A DNA stretch of 64,000 nt from Microbacterium sp. Root61. GTDB lineage: Bacteria; Actinomycetota; Actinomycetes; Actinomycetales; Microbacteriaceae. Both the position numbers and the translations under genes were made by a program. The DNA lies in assembly GCF_001427525.1 (NCBI RefSeq), contig NZ_LMGU01000001.1:2329405-2393404 (forward strand). The letters run 5' to 3'. Position 1 is the stretch's first letter. Every line of letters begins with the position of its first letter. Below, piece after piece: positions 53,713-62,970 of the stretch. The notes beneath the pieces are model-generated. The model made no database searches. It had not been told where the DNA came from and saw only the letters and a program-made list of their open reading frames with translations.

Positions 53713-53910
53713 GCCTTGCCCTGGTGAGAGGCGGTTTCCGCGTCACCCCCGGGGCTACTACGGCCGATCACTGAGCGAGCGAAGCTCCCGTCCATCGAGC
53801 GAGCGCGGCGAGACGAGACGCCCTTGGCCTGGAGCGGCAGCTCGCGAGCTCCTCCTTACGGAAACCGCAAGCCTGATGATTGCTAGATAATCTAGGGATA
53901 TCGTCGCCGC

Positions 53911-54723
53911 ATGGACACGGACATCCACACCACATCACGCGCGACGAGAGCTGATCGCGCACGACAGATCGCCGTCGTCGTCGGCGGGCTCGTAGCGCTG
54001 GTGGGCGCGATGGCGGGCTCGGGAGTCTTCGGCGGCACGAGGGTGCAGGACGCTTCGGATGGGGCCCTTTCAGCGACGGCCACCGTCATCGCCCCCGCCG
54101 GCCCCGCGTTCGCGATCTGGTCGGTCATCTACGCCGGACTGATCGGGTACAGCGTGTGGCAACTGCTCCCGAGGCAGGCGCAACGAGACAGACATCGCCG
54201 GACGGGTTGGTGGATACTCACGTCCCAGTTGTTGAACGCAGCGTGGATCCTCAGCGTCCAGGCCGGCCCGCTGTGGCTCTCGGTCATCGTCATCGTCGCC
54301 CTTCTCAGCGTCCTGGCGCTGATCTTCGTGCGACTGCAGAGGATCCGATCGGCCGGATGGCAAGATGCGGTGGTCATGGACGGCACGATCGGGCTGTACC
54401 TCGGTTGGGTGATGGTCGCGACGATCGCCAACATCACCGCCTGGCTCGTGGCTCTCGGATTCAACGGCTTCGGATGGTCCGAGGATGCGTGGGGAATCAT
54501 CGTGCTCAGTGCGGGAACGGCGGTGTCGGTTGCGGTGTCCATCTGGAGCCGTGGCCGACTCACCCCCGCGGTCGCGACCGCCTGGGGCTTCGCATGGATC
54601 AGCGTCGGACGGCTGACATCCGAGCCGCCATCCGCAGTGGTCGGCGTTGCGGCGGCGATCGCGGCGGGGGTTGCGTTGGCAGTGGCGGTGATCGCCCGAC
54701 TCGCCGGTCCGCCACCGCGGTGA
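53911..54723 (+). CDS. TspO/MBR-like membrane protein
   Basis: The 270-residue protein has about eight membrane segments. GPAFAIWSVIYAGLIGYSVW near residue 70 and WILTSQLLNAAWIL near 103 are the tryptophan-rich TspO/MBR-type signature. GLYLGWVMVATIANITAWLV near 160 is also family-like. The precise ligand (tetrapyrroles in TspO) is unknown for this longer branch. It starts at ATG 53911. A GATAAT box at 53886 and a small inverted repeat CTAGA-TAA-TCTAG (53883-53895) precede it. It is flanked by a convergent ACT-domain gene. Confidence 0.75.
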   Translation: MDTDIHTTSRATRADRARQIAVVVGGLVALVGAMAGSGVFGGTRVQDASDGALSATATVIAPAGPAFAIWSVIYAGLIGYSVWQLLPRQAQRDRHRRTGWWILTSQLLNAAWILSVQAGPLWLSVIVIVALLSVLALIFVRLQRIRSAGWQDAVVMDGTIGLYLGWVMVATIANITAWLVALGFNGFGWSEDAWGIIVLSAGTAVSVAVSIWSRGRLTPAVATAWGFAWISVGRLTSEPPSAVVGVAAAIAAGVALAVAVIARLAGPPPR

Positions 54724-54788
54724 CAGCGCCGTAGCCGACCCGCGCAGCTGTCGGTGACGATCCCCTGCGTCTCCTTCGCGCCAGCGGC

Positions 54789-55292
54789 TCACTCGAGCGT
54801 GACGTCCACCTGGATCTCGGCGGCGAGGCGCTCGAGCTCGGCCTTCAACGCGTCGACGTCGACGGATGCCGGGACCTTCGCCACGATCGTCGCCTCGAAC
54901 AGGCGACCGCCCGCCATCGCGGCATCCCGCATCTCCGTCGTCATGCGCTCGACGCTCAGACCGTGGGCGGTGAGCGTCGAGGCGACCTCTCGCACGATGC
55001 CGGGATGGTCGTTGCCGAGCACCTGGAACGAGAACCTGCGTGAGGTCTCGGCATCCCGTGCCGTCGCATGCACGGCGGCGGTGAGGAGCCCGTCGATCTC
55101 GGCGAGCGCGGCGCGCAGGGCGTCGATGCGGGCGGCCGGTGCCGACACCTCGATGATGCCGGCGAAGGCGCCGGAGAGCTCGGCGAGCTGACTGTTCTCC
55201 CAGTTGCCACCGTGGGCGTCCACGACATTCGCGACTGCGGCGACCAGGCCTGCACGGTCGTCTCCGACCACGGTGAGCACGAGCGTTGTCAT
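54789..55292 (-). CDS. ACT-domain protein (GcvR-like)
   Basis: The 167-residue protein has two ACT domains. The first starts LVLTVVGDDRAGLVAAVANV, DAHGGNWENSQLAELSGAFA; the second starts FSFQVLGNDHPGIVREVAST. That order fits the GcvR-like regulators that sense glycine or other amino acids. The start at ATG 55292 has no strong ribosome site in view. It is divergent from the second DUF2975 gene, sharing a 90-bp gap. Confidence 0.82.
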   Translation of the reverse strand: MTTLVLTVVGDDRAGLVAAVANVVDAHGGNWENSQLAELSGAFAGIIEVSAPAARIDALRAALAEIDGLLTAAVHATARDAETSRRFSFQVLGNDHPGIVREVASTLTAHGLSVERMTTEMRDAAMAGGRLFEATIVAKVPASVDVDALKAELERLAAEIQVDVTLE

Positions 55293-55314
55293 GGCCCACA
55301 GCGTAGTCCTCTCG

Positions 55315-55372
55315 TTGCGCGCGGACTCGCGATGTGTATTGTTTGTCGATAGACACTTACCGAATATCGATA
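55315..55372 (+). promoter_or_regulatory. Promoter and repeat of the second DUF2975-Xre pair
   Basis: TTGCGC (55315-55320) and TATTGT (55337-55342) with 16 bp between make a promoter. TCGATA (55346-55351) and TATCGA (55365-55370) are complementary around 13 bp, on the expected start site. TATCGATA at 55365-55372 also occurs before the first pair at 33735-33742, in the same relation to the promoter. The spacing between half sites differs by 5 bp between the two copies. Confidence 0.58.
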
Positions 55373-55381
55373 GGCGCATCC

Positions 55382-55858
55382 ATGCATCGCATCACGATCA
55401 TCGTCCTGAAGACCCTCATCGCCTGCCTGTTGGCGCTGCTCGTGTTCTGCCAGATCTTCGTGGTTCCGGCCGTCGCAGCGCAGTCTGCGGTGAGGTACCA
55501 CGAGATCTCCTACTTCGAGATCCCCGGCATCCTGATCGGCATCGCGTTCCTACTGTGCGTGCAGGTCGTGCTGGTGTGCGTCTGGCGGCTGCTGTCGCTC
55601 GTGCGCGAAGACAGCATCTTCAGTGAGAGCGCCTTCCCCGATGTGGACGTGAGCCTCGGCGCGGTCGGGTTCGCGACCTTCCTCGTGCTGATCGCCCTCA
55701 TCGCGCTGAGCTTCACCGGGTTCATGACTCCGTCGATCACACTCCTCCTGCTGCTCGGCATCGTCGTCGGCGCGGGCCTCTCGCTGCTGATCGTCGTGCT
55801 GCGCGGGTTGCTGCGCAAAGCGTCGCAGCTCGAGCACGATCTCTCCGAGGTGGTCTGA
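55382..55858 (+). CDS. DUF2975-like membrane protein (second copy)
   Basis: The 158-residue protein has four membrane segments (about 8-32, 47-72, 97-117 and 121-146). SLVREDSIFSESAFPDVD between segments two and three is the DUF2975-type loop. It starts at ATG 55382 and overlaps the Xre gene by one base (TGATG). It has the same arrangement as 33761-34611 but is shorter and only distantly similar. The function is unknown. Confidence 0.78.
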   Translation: MHRITIIVLKTLIACLLALLVFCQIFVVPAVAAQSAVRYHEISYFEIPGILIGIAFLLCVQVVLVCVWRLLSLVREDSIFSESAFPDVDVSLGAVGFATFLVLIALIALSFTGFMTPSITLLLLLGIVVGAGLSLLIVVLRGLLRKASQLEHDLSEVV

Positions 55859-56085
55859 TGCCCATCATCATCAACCTCGACGTCGAGCTGGCGAAGAAGA
55901 AGATGTCCGTCTCGGACTTCGCTGCGGCGATCGACATCACCCCCGCCAACGTGTCGGTCCTGAAGAACGGTCGCGCCAAGGCGGTGCGCTTCTCGACCCT
56001 CGACGCGATCTGCCGGGTGTTGGAATGCCAGCCCGGCGACATCCTGATGTGGATGCCCGACACCGACGACGGGGGTGCGGAGTGA
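55858..56085 (+). CDS. Xre/Cro-type small regulator (second copy)
   Basis: The 75-residue protein is one helix-turn-helix (SVSDFAAAIDITPANVSVL, then KNGRAKAVRFSTLDAICRVL, then ECQPGDILMW). It shares the LKN-x-RA-K/R-A-x-R-x-STL-x-AICR signature with the copy at 34381. It overlaps the membrane gene before it and the giant membrane protein after it (GTGA, 4 bp). The three genes look like one operon whose promoter it may control. Confidence 0.83.
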   Translation: MPIIINLDVELAKKKMSVSDFAAAIDITPANVSVLKNGRAKAVRFSTLDAICRVLECQPGDILMWMPDTDDGGAE

Positions 56086-59000
56086 CCGCGCCGACGATCG
56101 CGGATCGTACCCAGGCGTGGAGCGAGGCCGCGATCCGTCAGCTCCTCGACACCGAGTCCTGCCCGGCGTGCGGCGCCCCGGGAGTCACCGACCGGCGCTG
56201 CGCCGGATGCCGCGCCGATTTCGCGGGCGACATCGGCGGCGAGCTGTGGGATGCCTCGCAAGCGGCCGTCGCGGCACTCCGGACGCGGCAGACCGTGCTC
56301 GACCGTGTGCCCACTGTCCAGGTCGCGCGGGCTCTCGCGCCGGCCGCGCCGCAGGCCGCGGCATCCGTTCCGCCCGTGGATCTCGCGCCGCGCTCGAGCG
56401 CCACGGTGCAGTCGGTGCTCGCCGTCGCGGGCGCCGGACTCGTCGCCGTCGCGGCGATCGTCTTCACTTTCTTCAACCCCGACCTGACCGACGGGGTGCT
56501 GCGCAGCCTCATCGTCGCCGCGATCACCGTGGTGTTCCTCGTCGCCGCGCGGGTGCTCGTGCGCCGCGGGCTGCAGTTCTCGGCCGAGGCGGTCGGTGCG
56601 CTCGGCATGGTGTTCCTCGGGCTCGACGTCTACTCGATCTCGGAGACGGCCCCGCCGCAGGTCAGCCCGTGGGTGTTCGCCGCGATCGGAACGCTCGTCG
56701 GCGGCGGGCTGATGGCCGCGCTCGGCGTCAGGTTCGGCATCCGCGTGTGGCTGTGGACCTCGCTCGTGGCGCTGTCGTTCGTACCGGCCATGCTCGGCAT
56801 CGCGGCAGGGCCGGGCATCGGCGCCGTCGCCGGATGGCTCAGCGCGGCCGGGGCGGCGTTCGCGCTCATCGAGCTCGCGAGCCGTCTGGCGCGGAGCTTC
56901 GGCAGCGACCTCCTCGCCGAGCGCGCCGCCCTGACCGTGGCACAGCTGCTGTTCATCGGGGTCGCCGTCACGCAGGTGTCGTTCGTGCCCACCGCCATCC
57001 CGTTCAGCTTCTGGCTGCTGGCCAGTGCCGTACTGCTCACGATCTCCGTGCTCAGCGCGTTGTCGGCACGGCATCCCGCGGGAGGTCTGTGGAGCTTCAT
57101 CGCCGGCGCGACCGGCGTCGGCGCAGTCGCGGTCCTGCCGCTCGCGCTCGGGGTGTGGGGTCAATGGCAGCTCGCACTCGTTCCTGCGGCGGCATCCCTG
57201 GGGCTGGTCGCGGTCGGCGCGCTGCTGCGAATCCCGCACGCCCTCGTCCGCACGGCCGTCATCGGCGGCGCCCTGTTCACTGTGGCGCTCACCGCCCTGG
57301 CGCCCACCGTGACGGCGCTCGGCATCGGCGCCTCGACGGTGCTCTTCGTCGTTTCACCGACCCTCACGCCACCCGTGACGGCCGCCTCCATCGGCCTGGT
57401 CGACGCCACCCCCACGGTGACGGCCGTCACCCTCGGCCTGGCCGCCCTCGCCGCAGGGCTCGGCGGCTTCGCGACGCTCGCCCGCGGTGTGCGCTGGATC
57501 GGCCAGCTCGGCGAGTGGTTCGCCGTCGTCGCGGTGCTGACACTGCTGTGCTCCCCCGGCATCCTGTTGTGGGGTCGCATCGCGATCGGCCTCGGCCTGA
57601 CCGTCGCCCTGTGCACGGCTCTCGTCATGATCCCTCGATTGCGGGATGCCGCCATCACCACCCGACTGCCACTCATCGTCGGCGCGCACCTCTTCACCCT
57701 GCTGTGCGCCATCGAGTCGTGGGGCCAGTACGACGTGGTCGTGTGGGCGGGCATCGCGATCGTGGCGACCATGGTCGCGCTCGCCCGTACCGTTCCGGCG
57801 GCCGCACGATTCGTGCACGTCGGCATCGGCTACGCGTACGCCCTTGTCGTGTTCGCCACCGCACTCGACCTGCTCGGCGTCGAACCGGTCGCCCTCCTCT
57901 GTCTCACCACCACGGCCGGCGGACTCGGGGCGATCGGAGCCACCTTCCTCCCCGGGGTGACGCCGCGCGCCTGGTACGCGGTGCTCGTGGTGACATCGGT
58001 GCCCTTCGCCATCGGTGTCGTGCAGGTCGTGTTCGAGCGCAGCGGCTGGACCGCGCTGTCGACCGCGGTGATCTTCGCGCTCGCGCTGACGCTCGTGGTC
58101 ACGCGCCGCGCCGGGCTCGGCATCCTGTTGCGCACACTCGCCGCAGGCCTGCTGGTCCCCTCGCTCGCGGTCGTGACGGTCTGTCTCGGAGCCCAGCTGC
58201 TGCTGATGAGCGGGTCGCCGGTCGTGCTGCCGGTGATCGCCGCGATCGTCGCGATGGTGCTGCCGGCGGGCGATGCGATCCAGGGCGCGCTCCGCGGACG
58301 CATCGGCGCGAAGGATGCCGCGGCCTCCCGCATCGCGATCGAGGCGTCTGCGCTGCTGACCGCCGCCATCGCCGTCGGACTGTCGCTGGCACGCGAGGCG
58401 GCGGGGCTGCCCACGACGTTCCTCGTGCTCGTGATCCTCGGGGTCGGGGCGGGCGTCAGCGCGATGTGGGACGGCCGGCGCTACGGCTGGCCGCTGTCGG
58501 GCGCAGCCTTCACGGGTGCGCTGTGGTGCGTGTGGGGCATCGTCGGCGTGACGCAGCCGGAGCCCTACCTGCTGCCGCCGACGCTCGGGGCCGCCGTGAT
58601 CGGCCTGATCCTGACGGCGCGCGGAGCCCGCGGCGCCGCGCTCTACGCGGCCGGCCTGGCCGCGGCGGTGATCCCGCTGCTCGTGCTGCTCGCGCTCACC
58701 GGCACCGACTCCGAGGTGCCGTGGCGCGGCTATGGGCTGGTCGCGGCATCCTGGGCCCTGCTCGTCCTGGGCGCGGCGCTCGGTCGGGGACGGTCCGCCT
58801 GGCAGGAGCGCCTCGGCGTCCTGCGCACGCCCACGTTCGCGCTGGCGATCGTGGCAGCGGCCGGGGGCGCCGTCCAGGCCGTGCGCTGGGGTCTGGGACT
58901 GGATGCCCCGCCCACGGTCGCGACGCCGCTCGTGCTGCTGTGCATCGGTCTCGGCGCCGCCGGAGCCGTGAGCGCGGCGCTGGCCGCACGACTGCTGCAC

Positions 59001-59750
59001 CGGGGTGCCGCACCGGAGTCGCGCTTGGCCCGCTCCCGGTGGCTCTACGCCCCGGCGACGGTCTACATCGCCGCGGCGGCATGGCCCTCGATCGAACGCG
59101 ACTGGTTCACGATCTGGACGATGTGGCTGCTGATGCTGGCTCTGCTCGTCTTCCTGGTGGTCATCGCGGCGCGCGGACGCACGCGGGAGACGAGCCTGCC
59201 GCCGGTGCTGTTCGCCTTCGCCCTCGCCTTCGCGACAGCCGTGGTGGCCTGGAGCCCACGCGACCTGCGGGTCGAATGGTTCTCGCTCCCGCTCGGGCTG
59301 TTCCTGCTGGCCGCCGGGGTGCTGGCGATGCGCGGCGAGCCGAACACCTCCGGAGGCATCCTCCGTGCGCTGGAGCGCTGGCCGCACGGCTCGACCGGGT
59401 CGTGGGCGCTGCTCGCGCCCGGTCTCGTCACGGTGTTCAGCGCCTCGATCGCGGCGACGTTCACGGATCCGCTCACCTGGCGCGCGATCCTCGTGATCGT
59501 GATGGCGCTCATCGCGATCCTGATCGGCGCGAGCGCGCGGTTGGCCGCACCCTTCCTGCTCGGGATCATCGTGCTCCCCCTCGAGAACGCGATCGCCTTC
59601 CTCGTGCAGATCGGCCGGGGCATCGAGTCGATGCCGTGGTGGATCACACTGTCGGTCGTCGGCGCCGTGCTCCTCATCCTCGCTGTCACGTACGAACGGC
59701 GGGCAGGTGAGTCGGCCGGCATCTCCGCACGCCTCCACGATCTGACGTAG
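56082..59750 (+). CDS. Giant multi-span membrane protein with zinc ribbon (SCO7613 type)
   Basis: The 1,222-residue protein starts at GTG 56082, overlapping the Xre stop (GTGA). Residues 27-43 hold a zinc ribbon, CPAC then CAGC (Cys 27, 30, 40 and 43). A soluble stretch follows to about residue 105. Then come over thirty hydrophobic segments, very rich in Ala, Val, Leu and Gly, to the end. The layout fits the SCO7613 C-terminal-domain proteins of actinobacteria, function unknown. Co-transcription with a DUF2975-Xre pair suggests a membrane role under that regulator. Confidence 0.8.
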   Translation: MTAPTIADRTQAWSEAAIRQLLDTESCPACGAPGVTDRRCAGCRADFAGDIGGELWDASQAAVAALRTRQTVLDRVPTVQVARALAPAAPQAAASVPPVDLAPRSSATVQSVLAVAGAGLVAVAAIVFTFFNPDLTDGVLRSLIVAAITVVFLVAARVLVRRGLQFSAEAVGALGMVFLGLDVYSISETAPPQVSPWVFAAIGTLVGGGLMAALGVRFGIRVWLWTSLVALSFVPAMLGIAAGPGIGAVAGWLSAAGAAFALIELASRLARSFGSDLLAERAALTVAQLLFIGVAVTQVSFVPTAIPFSFWLLASAVLLTISVLSALSARHPAGGLWSFIAGATGVGAVAVLPLALGVWGQWQLALVPAAASLGLVAVGALLRIPHALVRTAVIGGALFTVALTALAPTVTALGIGASTVLFVVSPTLTPPVTAASIGLVDATPTVTAVTLGLAALAAGLGGFATLARGVRWIGQLGEWFAVVAVLTLLCSPGILLWGRIAIGLGLTVALCTALVMIPRLRDAAITTRLPLIVGAHLFTLLCAIESWGQYDVVVWAGIAIVATMVALARTVPAAARFVHVGIGYAYALVVFATALDLLGVEPVALLCLTTTAGGLGAIGATFLPGVTPRAWYAVLVVTSVPFAIGVVQVVFERSGWTALSTAVIFALALTLVVTRRAGLGILLRTLAAGLLVPSLAVVTVCLGAQLLLMSGSPVVLPVIAAIVAMVLPAGDAIQGALRGRIGAKDAAASRIAIEASALLTAAIAVGLSLAREAAGLPTTFLVLVILGVGAGVSAMWDGRRYGWPLSGAAFTGALWCVWGIVGVTQPEPYLLPPTLGAAVIGLILTARGARGAALYAAGLAAAVIPLLVLLALTGTDSEVPWRGYGLVAASWALLVLGAALGRGRSAWQERLGVLRTPTFALAIVAAAGGAVQAVRWGLGLDAPPTVATPLVLLCIGLGAAGAVSAALAARLLHRGAAPESRLARSRWLYAPATVYIAAAAWPSIERDWFTIWTMWLLMLALLVFLVVIAARGRTRETSLPPVLFAFALAFATAVVAWSPRDLRVEWFSLPLGLFLLAAGVLAMRGEPNTSGGILRALERWPHGSTGSWALLAPGLVTVFSASIAATFTDPLTWRAILVIVMALIAILIGASARLAAPFLLGIIVLPLENAIAFLVQIGRGIESMPWWITLSVVGAVLLILAVTYERRAGESAGISARLHDLT

Positions 59751-59879
59751 GGAGAGGCGACCCAGGTCGCCTGTTCACCGGAGCGCGAGGCATCCGGTGC
59801 AAATCTCCAGGGTCGACACGCATCGCGCCCATAGGATCGAACAGGGTCCGCGCGGGGCGGGCACAAAGGGGAGACGTCG

Positions 59880-61040
59880 ATGGATGAGCCGCGCAGGGCC
59901 GCGCGTCAGCCGAACCGGCAACGGGTGATCCGCCGCCGCCGGACCTTCACGATCGCCGGCATCGCCGTCGTCGTCGCGGCAGCCGTCGCCGTCGCCGTGG
60001 TGGTCGTACCCCGCATGACCGCCGCGACCACCGGCGCCGAGGCCACCCCGACACCCACCGTCTCCCGCACTCCGCTTCCCGAGAAGCCGCCGCTCACCCC
60101 CGCCGAACAGCTGCTGGCACGATCGGCCGACCCGAACCTGTGCGCCGTCACGTTCACGGGTGACGGCGTCACCGACGCCCCCGTGCTCGAGTGGCAGGGC
60201 GCACTGTACGAGCACCTTCCGATCCCGGCCCGCGACGGACTGGTCTTCGGGGGCTGGTACTCCACGCCGGAGGATGCTGCGGCCTTCACCACTGCGCAGC
60301 GCGTCAACGCCGCCGATGCCGTGGCCTGCACCGATCGCCAAGTCTCGCTGTTCGCGTCGTGGAAGACGCCGGAGGAGAACGCGGCGGAGGACGCCCGCAT
60401 CCCGATCCTGATGTACCACCAGTTCACCGCGGATCCGGCGGGCGTGAGCGGCTGGCTGCGCGGCAACTACGCGTACATCGGCGATTTCGACGCACACATG
60501 AACCACATCGCCACGACGGGGTTCTACCTCCCGACGTGGACCGAGCTGAGTGCCTTCATCGACGGCCGCCTGTACCTGCCCAACCACTCCGTGATCGTCA
60601 CCGACGACGACGCCGACCAGTCCTGGTTCGACCTGGCGGTGCCGGTCGTGGACAAATACAAGGTGATGGCCACCTCCTTCATGATCACCGCCTACCGGCA
60701 GGATCCCGCGCCGTCGCCCTACGTGCTGCGCCGTTCGCACACGCACGACATGCACCAGGCGGGGGCCAACGGCAAGGGTCGGATGGTCAACTGGACGGCC
60801 GACGAGATCGCCGCCGACCTCGAGACCTCCGGCGCCGTCCTCGGTGTGAAGGAAGTCGTCGCCTACCCCTACGGCCACTACAACGACACCGCCAAGCAGG
60901 GCGTCACGCAGGCCGGCTTCGAGATGGCGCGCACGATCGAGCCGGGGTATGTGCGGATCGGCAGCGACAAACTCGCGCTGCCCGTGCAGCGGATCAACTA
61001 CGGCATGGGACTGGACGCGCTGATCGGGATGATCGGCTGA
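59880..61040 (+). CDS. Polysaccharide deacetylase with InlB-like repeat domain
   Basis: The 386-residue protein has a membrane anchor (about residues 22-45) after a basic start. A short beta repeat near 85-155 contains LPIPARDGLVFGGWYST, the Listeria-Bacteroides (InlB B-repeat) pattern. A NodB-like deacetylase domain follows: IPILMYHQF, VTDDDADQSWF with the catalytic Asp pair, and SHTHDMHQ with the His site. It probably deacetylates an extracellular glycan. The repeat could hold a surface polymer or partner; that is inference. It is near exopolysaccharide genes. Confidence 0.8.
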   Translation: MDEPRRAARQPNRQRVIRRRRTFTIAGIAVVVAAAVAVAVVVVPRMTAATTGAEATPTPTVSRTPLPEKPPLTPAEQLLARSADPNLCAVTFTGDGVTDAPVLEWQGALYEHLPIPARDGLVFGGWYSTPEDAAAFTTAQRVNAADAVACTDRQVSLFASWKTPEENAAEDARIPILMYHQFTADPAGVSGWLRGNYAYIGDFDAHMNHIATTGFYLPTWTELSAFIDGRLYLPNHSVIVTDDDADQSWFDLAVPVVDKYKVMATSFMITAYRQDPAPSPYVLRRSHTHDMHQAGANGKGRMVNWTADEIAADLETSGAVLGVKEVVAYPYGHYNDTAKQGVTQAGFEMARTIEPGYVRIGSDKLALPVQRINYGMGLDALIGMIG

Positions 61041-61270
61041 CCGGGCTCCGCCTGCGGGCGTGAGGCGGGCAGCGAAGTCGATGCCGTAGCCGCGCTTTTC
61101 GCCGTACCGAAATCTGCCACGGAAATCACTCTTCTCAATCCCATTCCCGAGGCGTAGAGTGTCTGCCGCAAGGCATTGGGGATGCCTGATCGGCGGGGGC
61201 CGGTCGCGCGCAGGGGAGGACCGACGAGCATCCGACTCGTCCACTGGGGAAGACCTACTGGGGTAGGACA

Positions 61271-62827
61271 ATGACGGCGAGTACTTCGCCGATAGGCACG
61301 ATCGGCGTTCGCGCCATACGACCATTCGGCACGGCATCCGTACCAGAAGCGGCGACGCCGCATCTGTCGGCTTCCACCGCGCCCCGGCCGGAGGCCGCCC
61401 TCGCTCGGCGCAAGCGCTGGGAGCACCAGTACGCACGACGGCTGCTGTGGTCGGACATCGCGATCATCGGCGTGACCACGATCGGTGCGGAGATGGTCGA
61501 TCTGGCGGCTCGCCCTGTCGAATCCGCGCCGATGGACCTGTGGAGCCTCATGCGAGTGGCCGCCACGGTGGTGACATCGTGGCTCGTCATGCTCGCCCTC
61601 TTCCACACCCGATCGGCGGGGATCATCGGGTCGGGTGCGACCGAGTACAAGCGCGTCGCGCACGCGAGCGGATTCGCGTTCGGGATCCTCGCGATCCTGT
61701 TCATCGCCGTCCAGTGGCAGGGCATCCGGATGGAACTGATCGTCGCCCTGCCGCTGGGGCTGCTGGCACTGCTGGCCACCCGATGGTCGGCGCGCCGCTG
61801 GCTGACATCACAGCGTCGTGCGGGTCTCTACAGCGCGCGCACGATCGTCGCCGGGATGCAGGACGACGTCGAGTACGTCATCCGCAGCCTCGAGAAGCAC
61901 GGCAACCTCGGATACCTCATCGTCGGGGCCGCGACCGTCGGCGACCTCACGACCGAGCTCATCGTCGACGGTCGCCGTTATCCGATCGTGGGAACACCCG
62001 ACGATGTGGCCGCCGTGGCGCGACAGCTCGAAGCGGACTCGATCGTCGTCGCGAGCCGTCCGGACGGGGATCCCGACTATGTGAAGCGGCTCAGCTGGCA
62101 GTTGGAGGGGTGCGCGGCAGAGCTCGTGCTCTCGAGTCGGCTGACGGATGTCGCCGGCCCACGCATCTCCCTGCGCCCGATCGACGGTCTCCCGCTCATC
62201 GCCGTGCGCATTCCGGAGTTCGAAGGGGGACAACACGCCTTGAAGCGGGCGATGGACGTCCTCGTCGCGCTCGTCGCCCTGATCCCGATCTCCCTGGCGA
62301 CGATCGTGATCGCGACATTGATCGCCCTGGATGACGGCGGGCCGGTGTTCTTCCGTCAGACACGCATCGGCCGCCATGGGCGGGAGTTCGCCATCCTCAA
62401 GTTCCGGACGATGCGCACCACCGCCGAGTCCGAGCTCGCCGACCTCCGATACGCCAACGAGGGCGCGGGTCCGCTCTTCAAGCTGAGGCACGATCCGCGG
62501 GTGACCCGTATCGGCGCCGTGCTGCGCAAATTCTCGCTCGACGAGCTGCCCCAGTTCTGGAACGTGCTGCGGGGGGAGATGAGCGTCGTCGGCCCGCGCC
62601 CTCCGCTCCCGGAGGAGGTCAGCGCGTACAACGGAACGCTCTGCCGCCGACTGTTCATCAAACCCGGCATCACCGGGCTGTGGCAGGTGAGTGGGCGCAG
62701 CGACCTGTCATGGGACGAGAGCGTGCGACTGGATCTGCGGTACGTGGAGAACTGGTCGGTGATGACCGACTTGATGATCATGTGGCGGACCGCTCAGGTG
62801 ATGCTGCACCCGAAGGGCGCCTACTGA
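61271..62827 (+). CDS. Exopolysaccharide polyprenyl glycosylphosphotransferase
   Basis: The 518-residue protein has about five membrane segments and a middle CoA-binding-like part (SIVVASRPDGDPDYVKR). The C-terminal bacterial sugar transferase domain begins KRAMDVLVALVALIPIS and has FFRQTRIGRHGREFAILKF and LDELPQFWNVLRGEMSVVGP. This is the WbaP/CpsE type, which attaches the first sugar phosphate to undecaprenyl phosphate. It probably opens an exopolysaccharide locus that continues past the right edge. Confidence 0.9.
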   Translation: MTASTSPIGTIGVRAIRPFGTASVPEAATPHLSASTAPRPEAALARRKRWEHQYARRLLWSDIAIIGVTTIGAEMVDLAARPVESAPMDLWSLMRVAATVVTSWLVMLALFHTRSAGIIGSGATEYKRVAHASGFAFGILAILFIAVQWQGIRMELIVALPLGLLALLATRWSARRWLTSQRRAGLYSARTIVAGMQDDVEYVIRSLEKHGNLGYLIVGAATVGDLTTELIVDGRRYPIVGTPDDVAAVARQLEADSIVVASRPDGDPDYVKRLSWQLEGCAAELVLSSRLTDVAGPRISLRPIDGLPLIAVRIPEFEGGQHALKRAMDVLVALVALIPISLATIVIATLIALDDGGPVFFRQTRIGRHGREFAILKFRTMRTTAESELADLRYANEGAGPLFKLRHDPRVTRIGAVLRKFSLDELPQFWNVLRGEMSVVGPRPPLPEEVSAYNGTLCRRLFIKPGITGLWQVSGRSDLSWDESVRLDLRYVENWSVMTDLMIMWRTAQVMLHPKGAY

Positions 62828-62970
62828 TTCGCCCGTCGCGCTCAGACCGGACCCGCGGTCATTTCCCCCAACAATCACCCGCGACGTTGACTCGAGCGGC
62901 GTCGGTTGTGGCCGTGGGTCCTTGAACCATCACACGTCCGACAGCGGACTTCATGGCAGGGAGGTTGGCA

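Noticed and set aside
53321..53910. Integrated mobile element at the tRNA cluster
   Set aside because: No integrase, excisionase or direct repeat of a tRNA end is visible in the following 2 kb.
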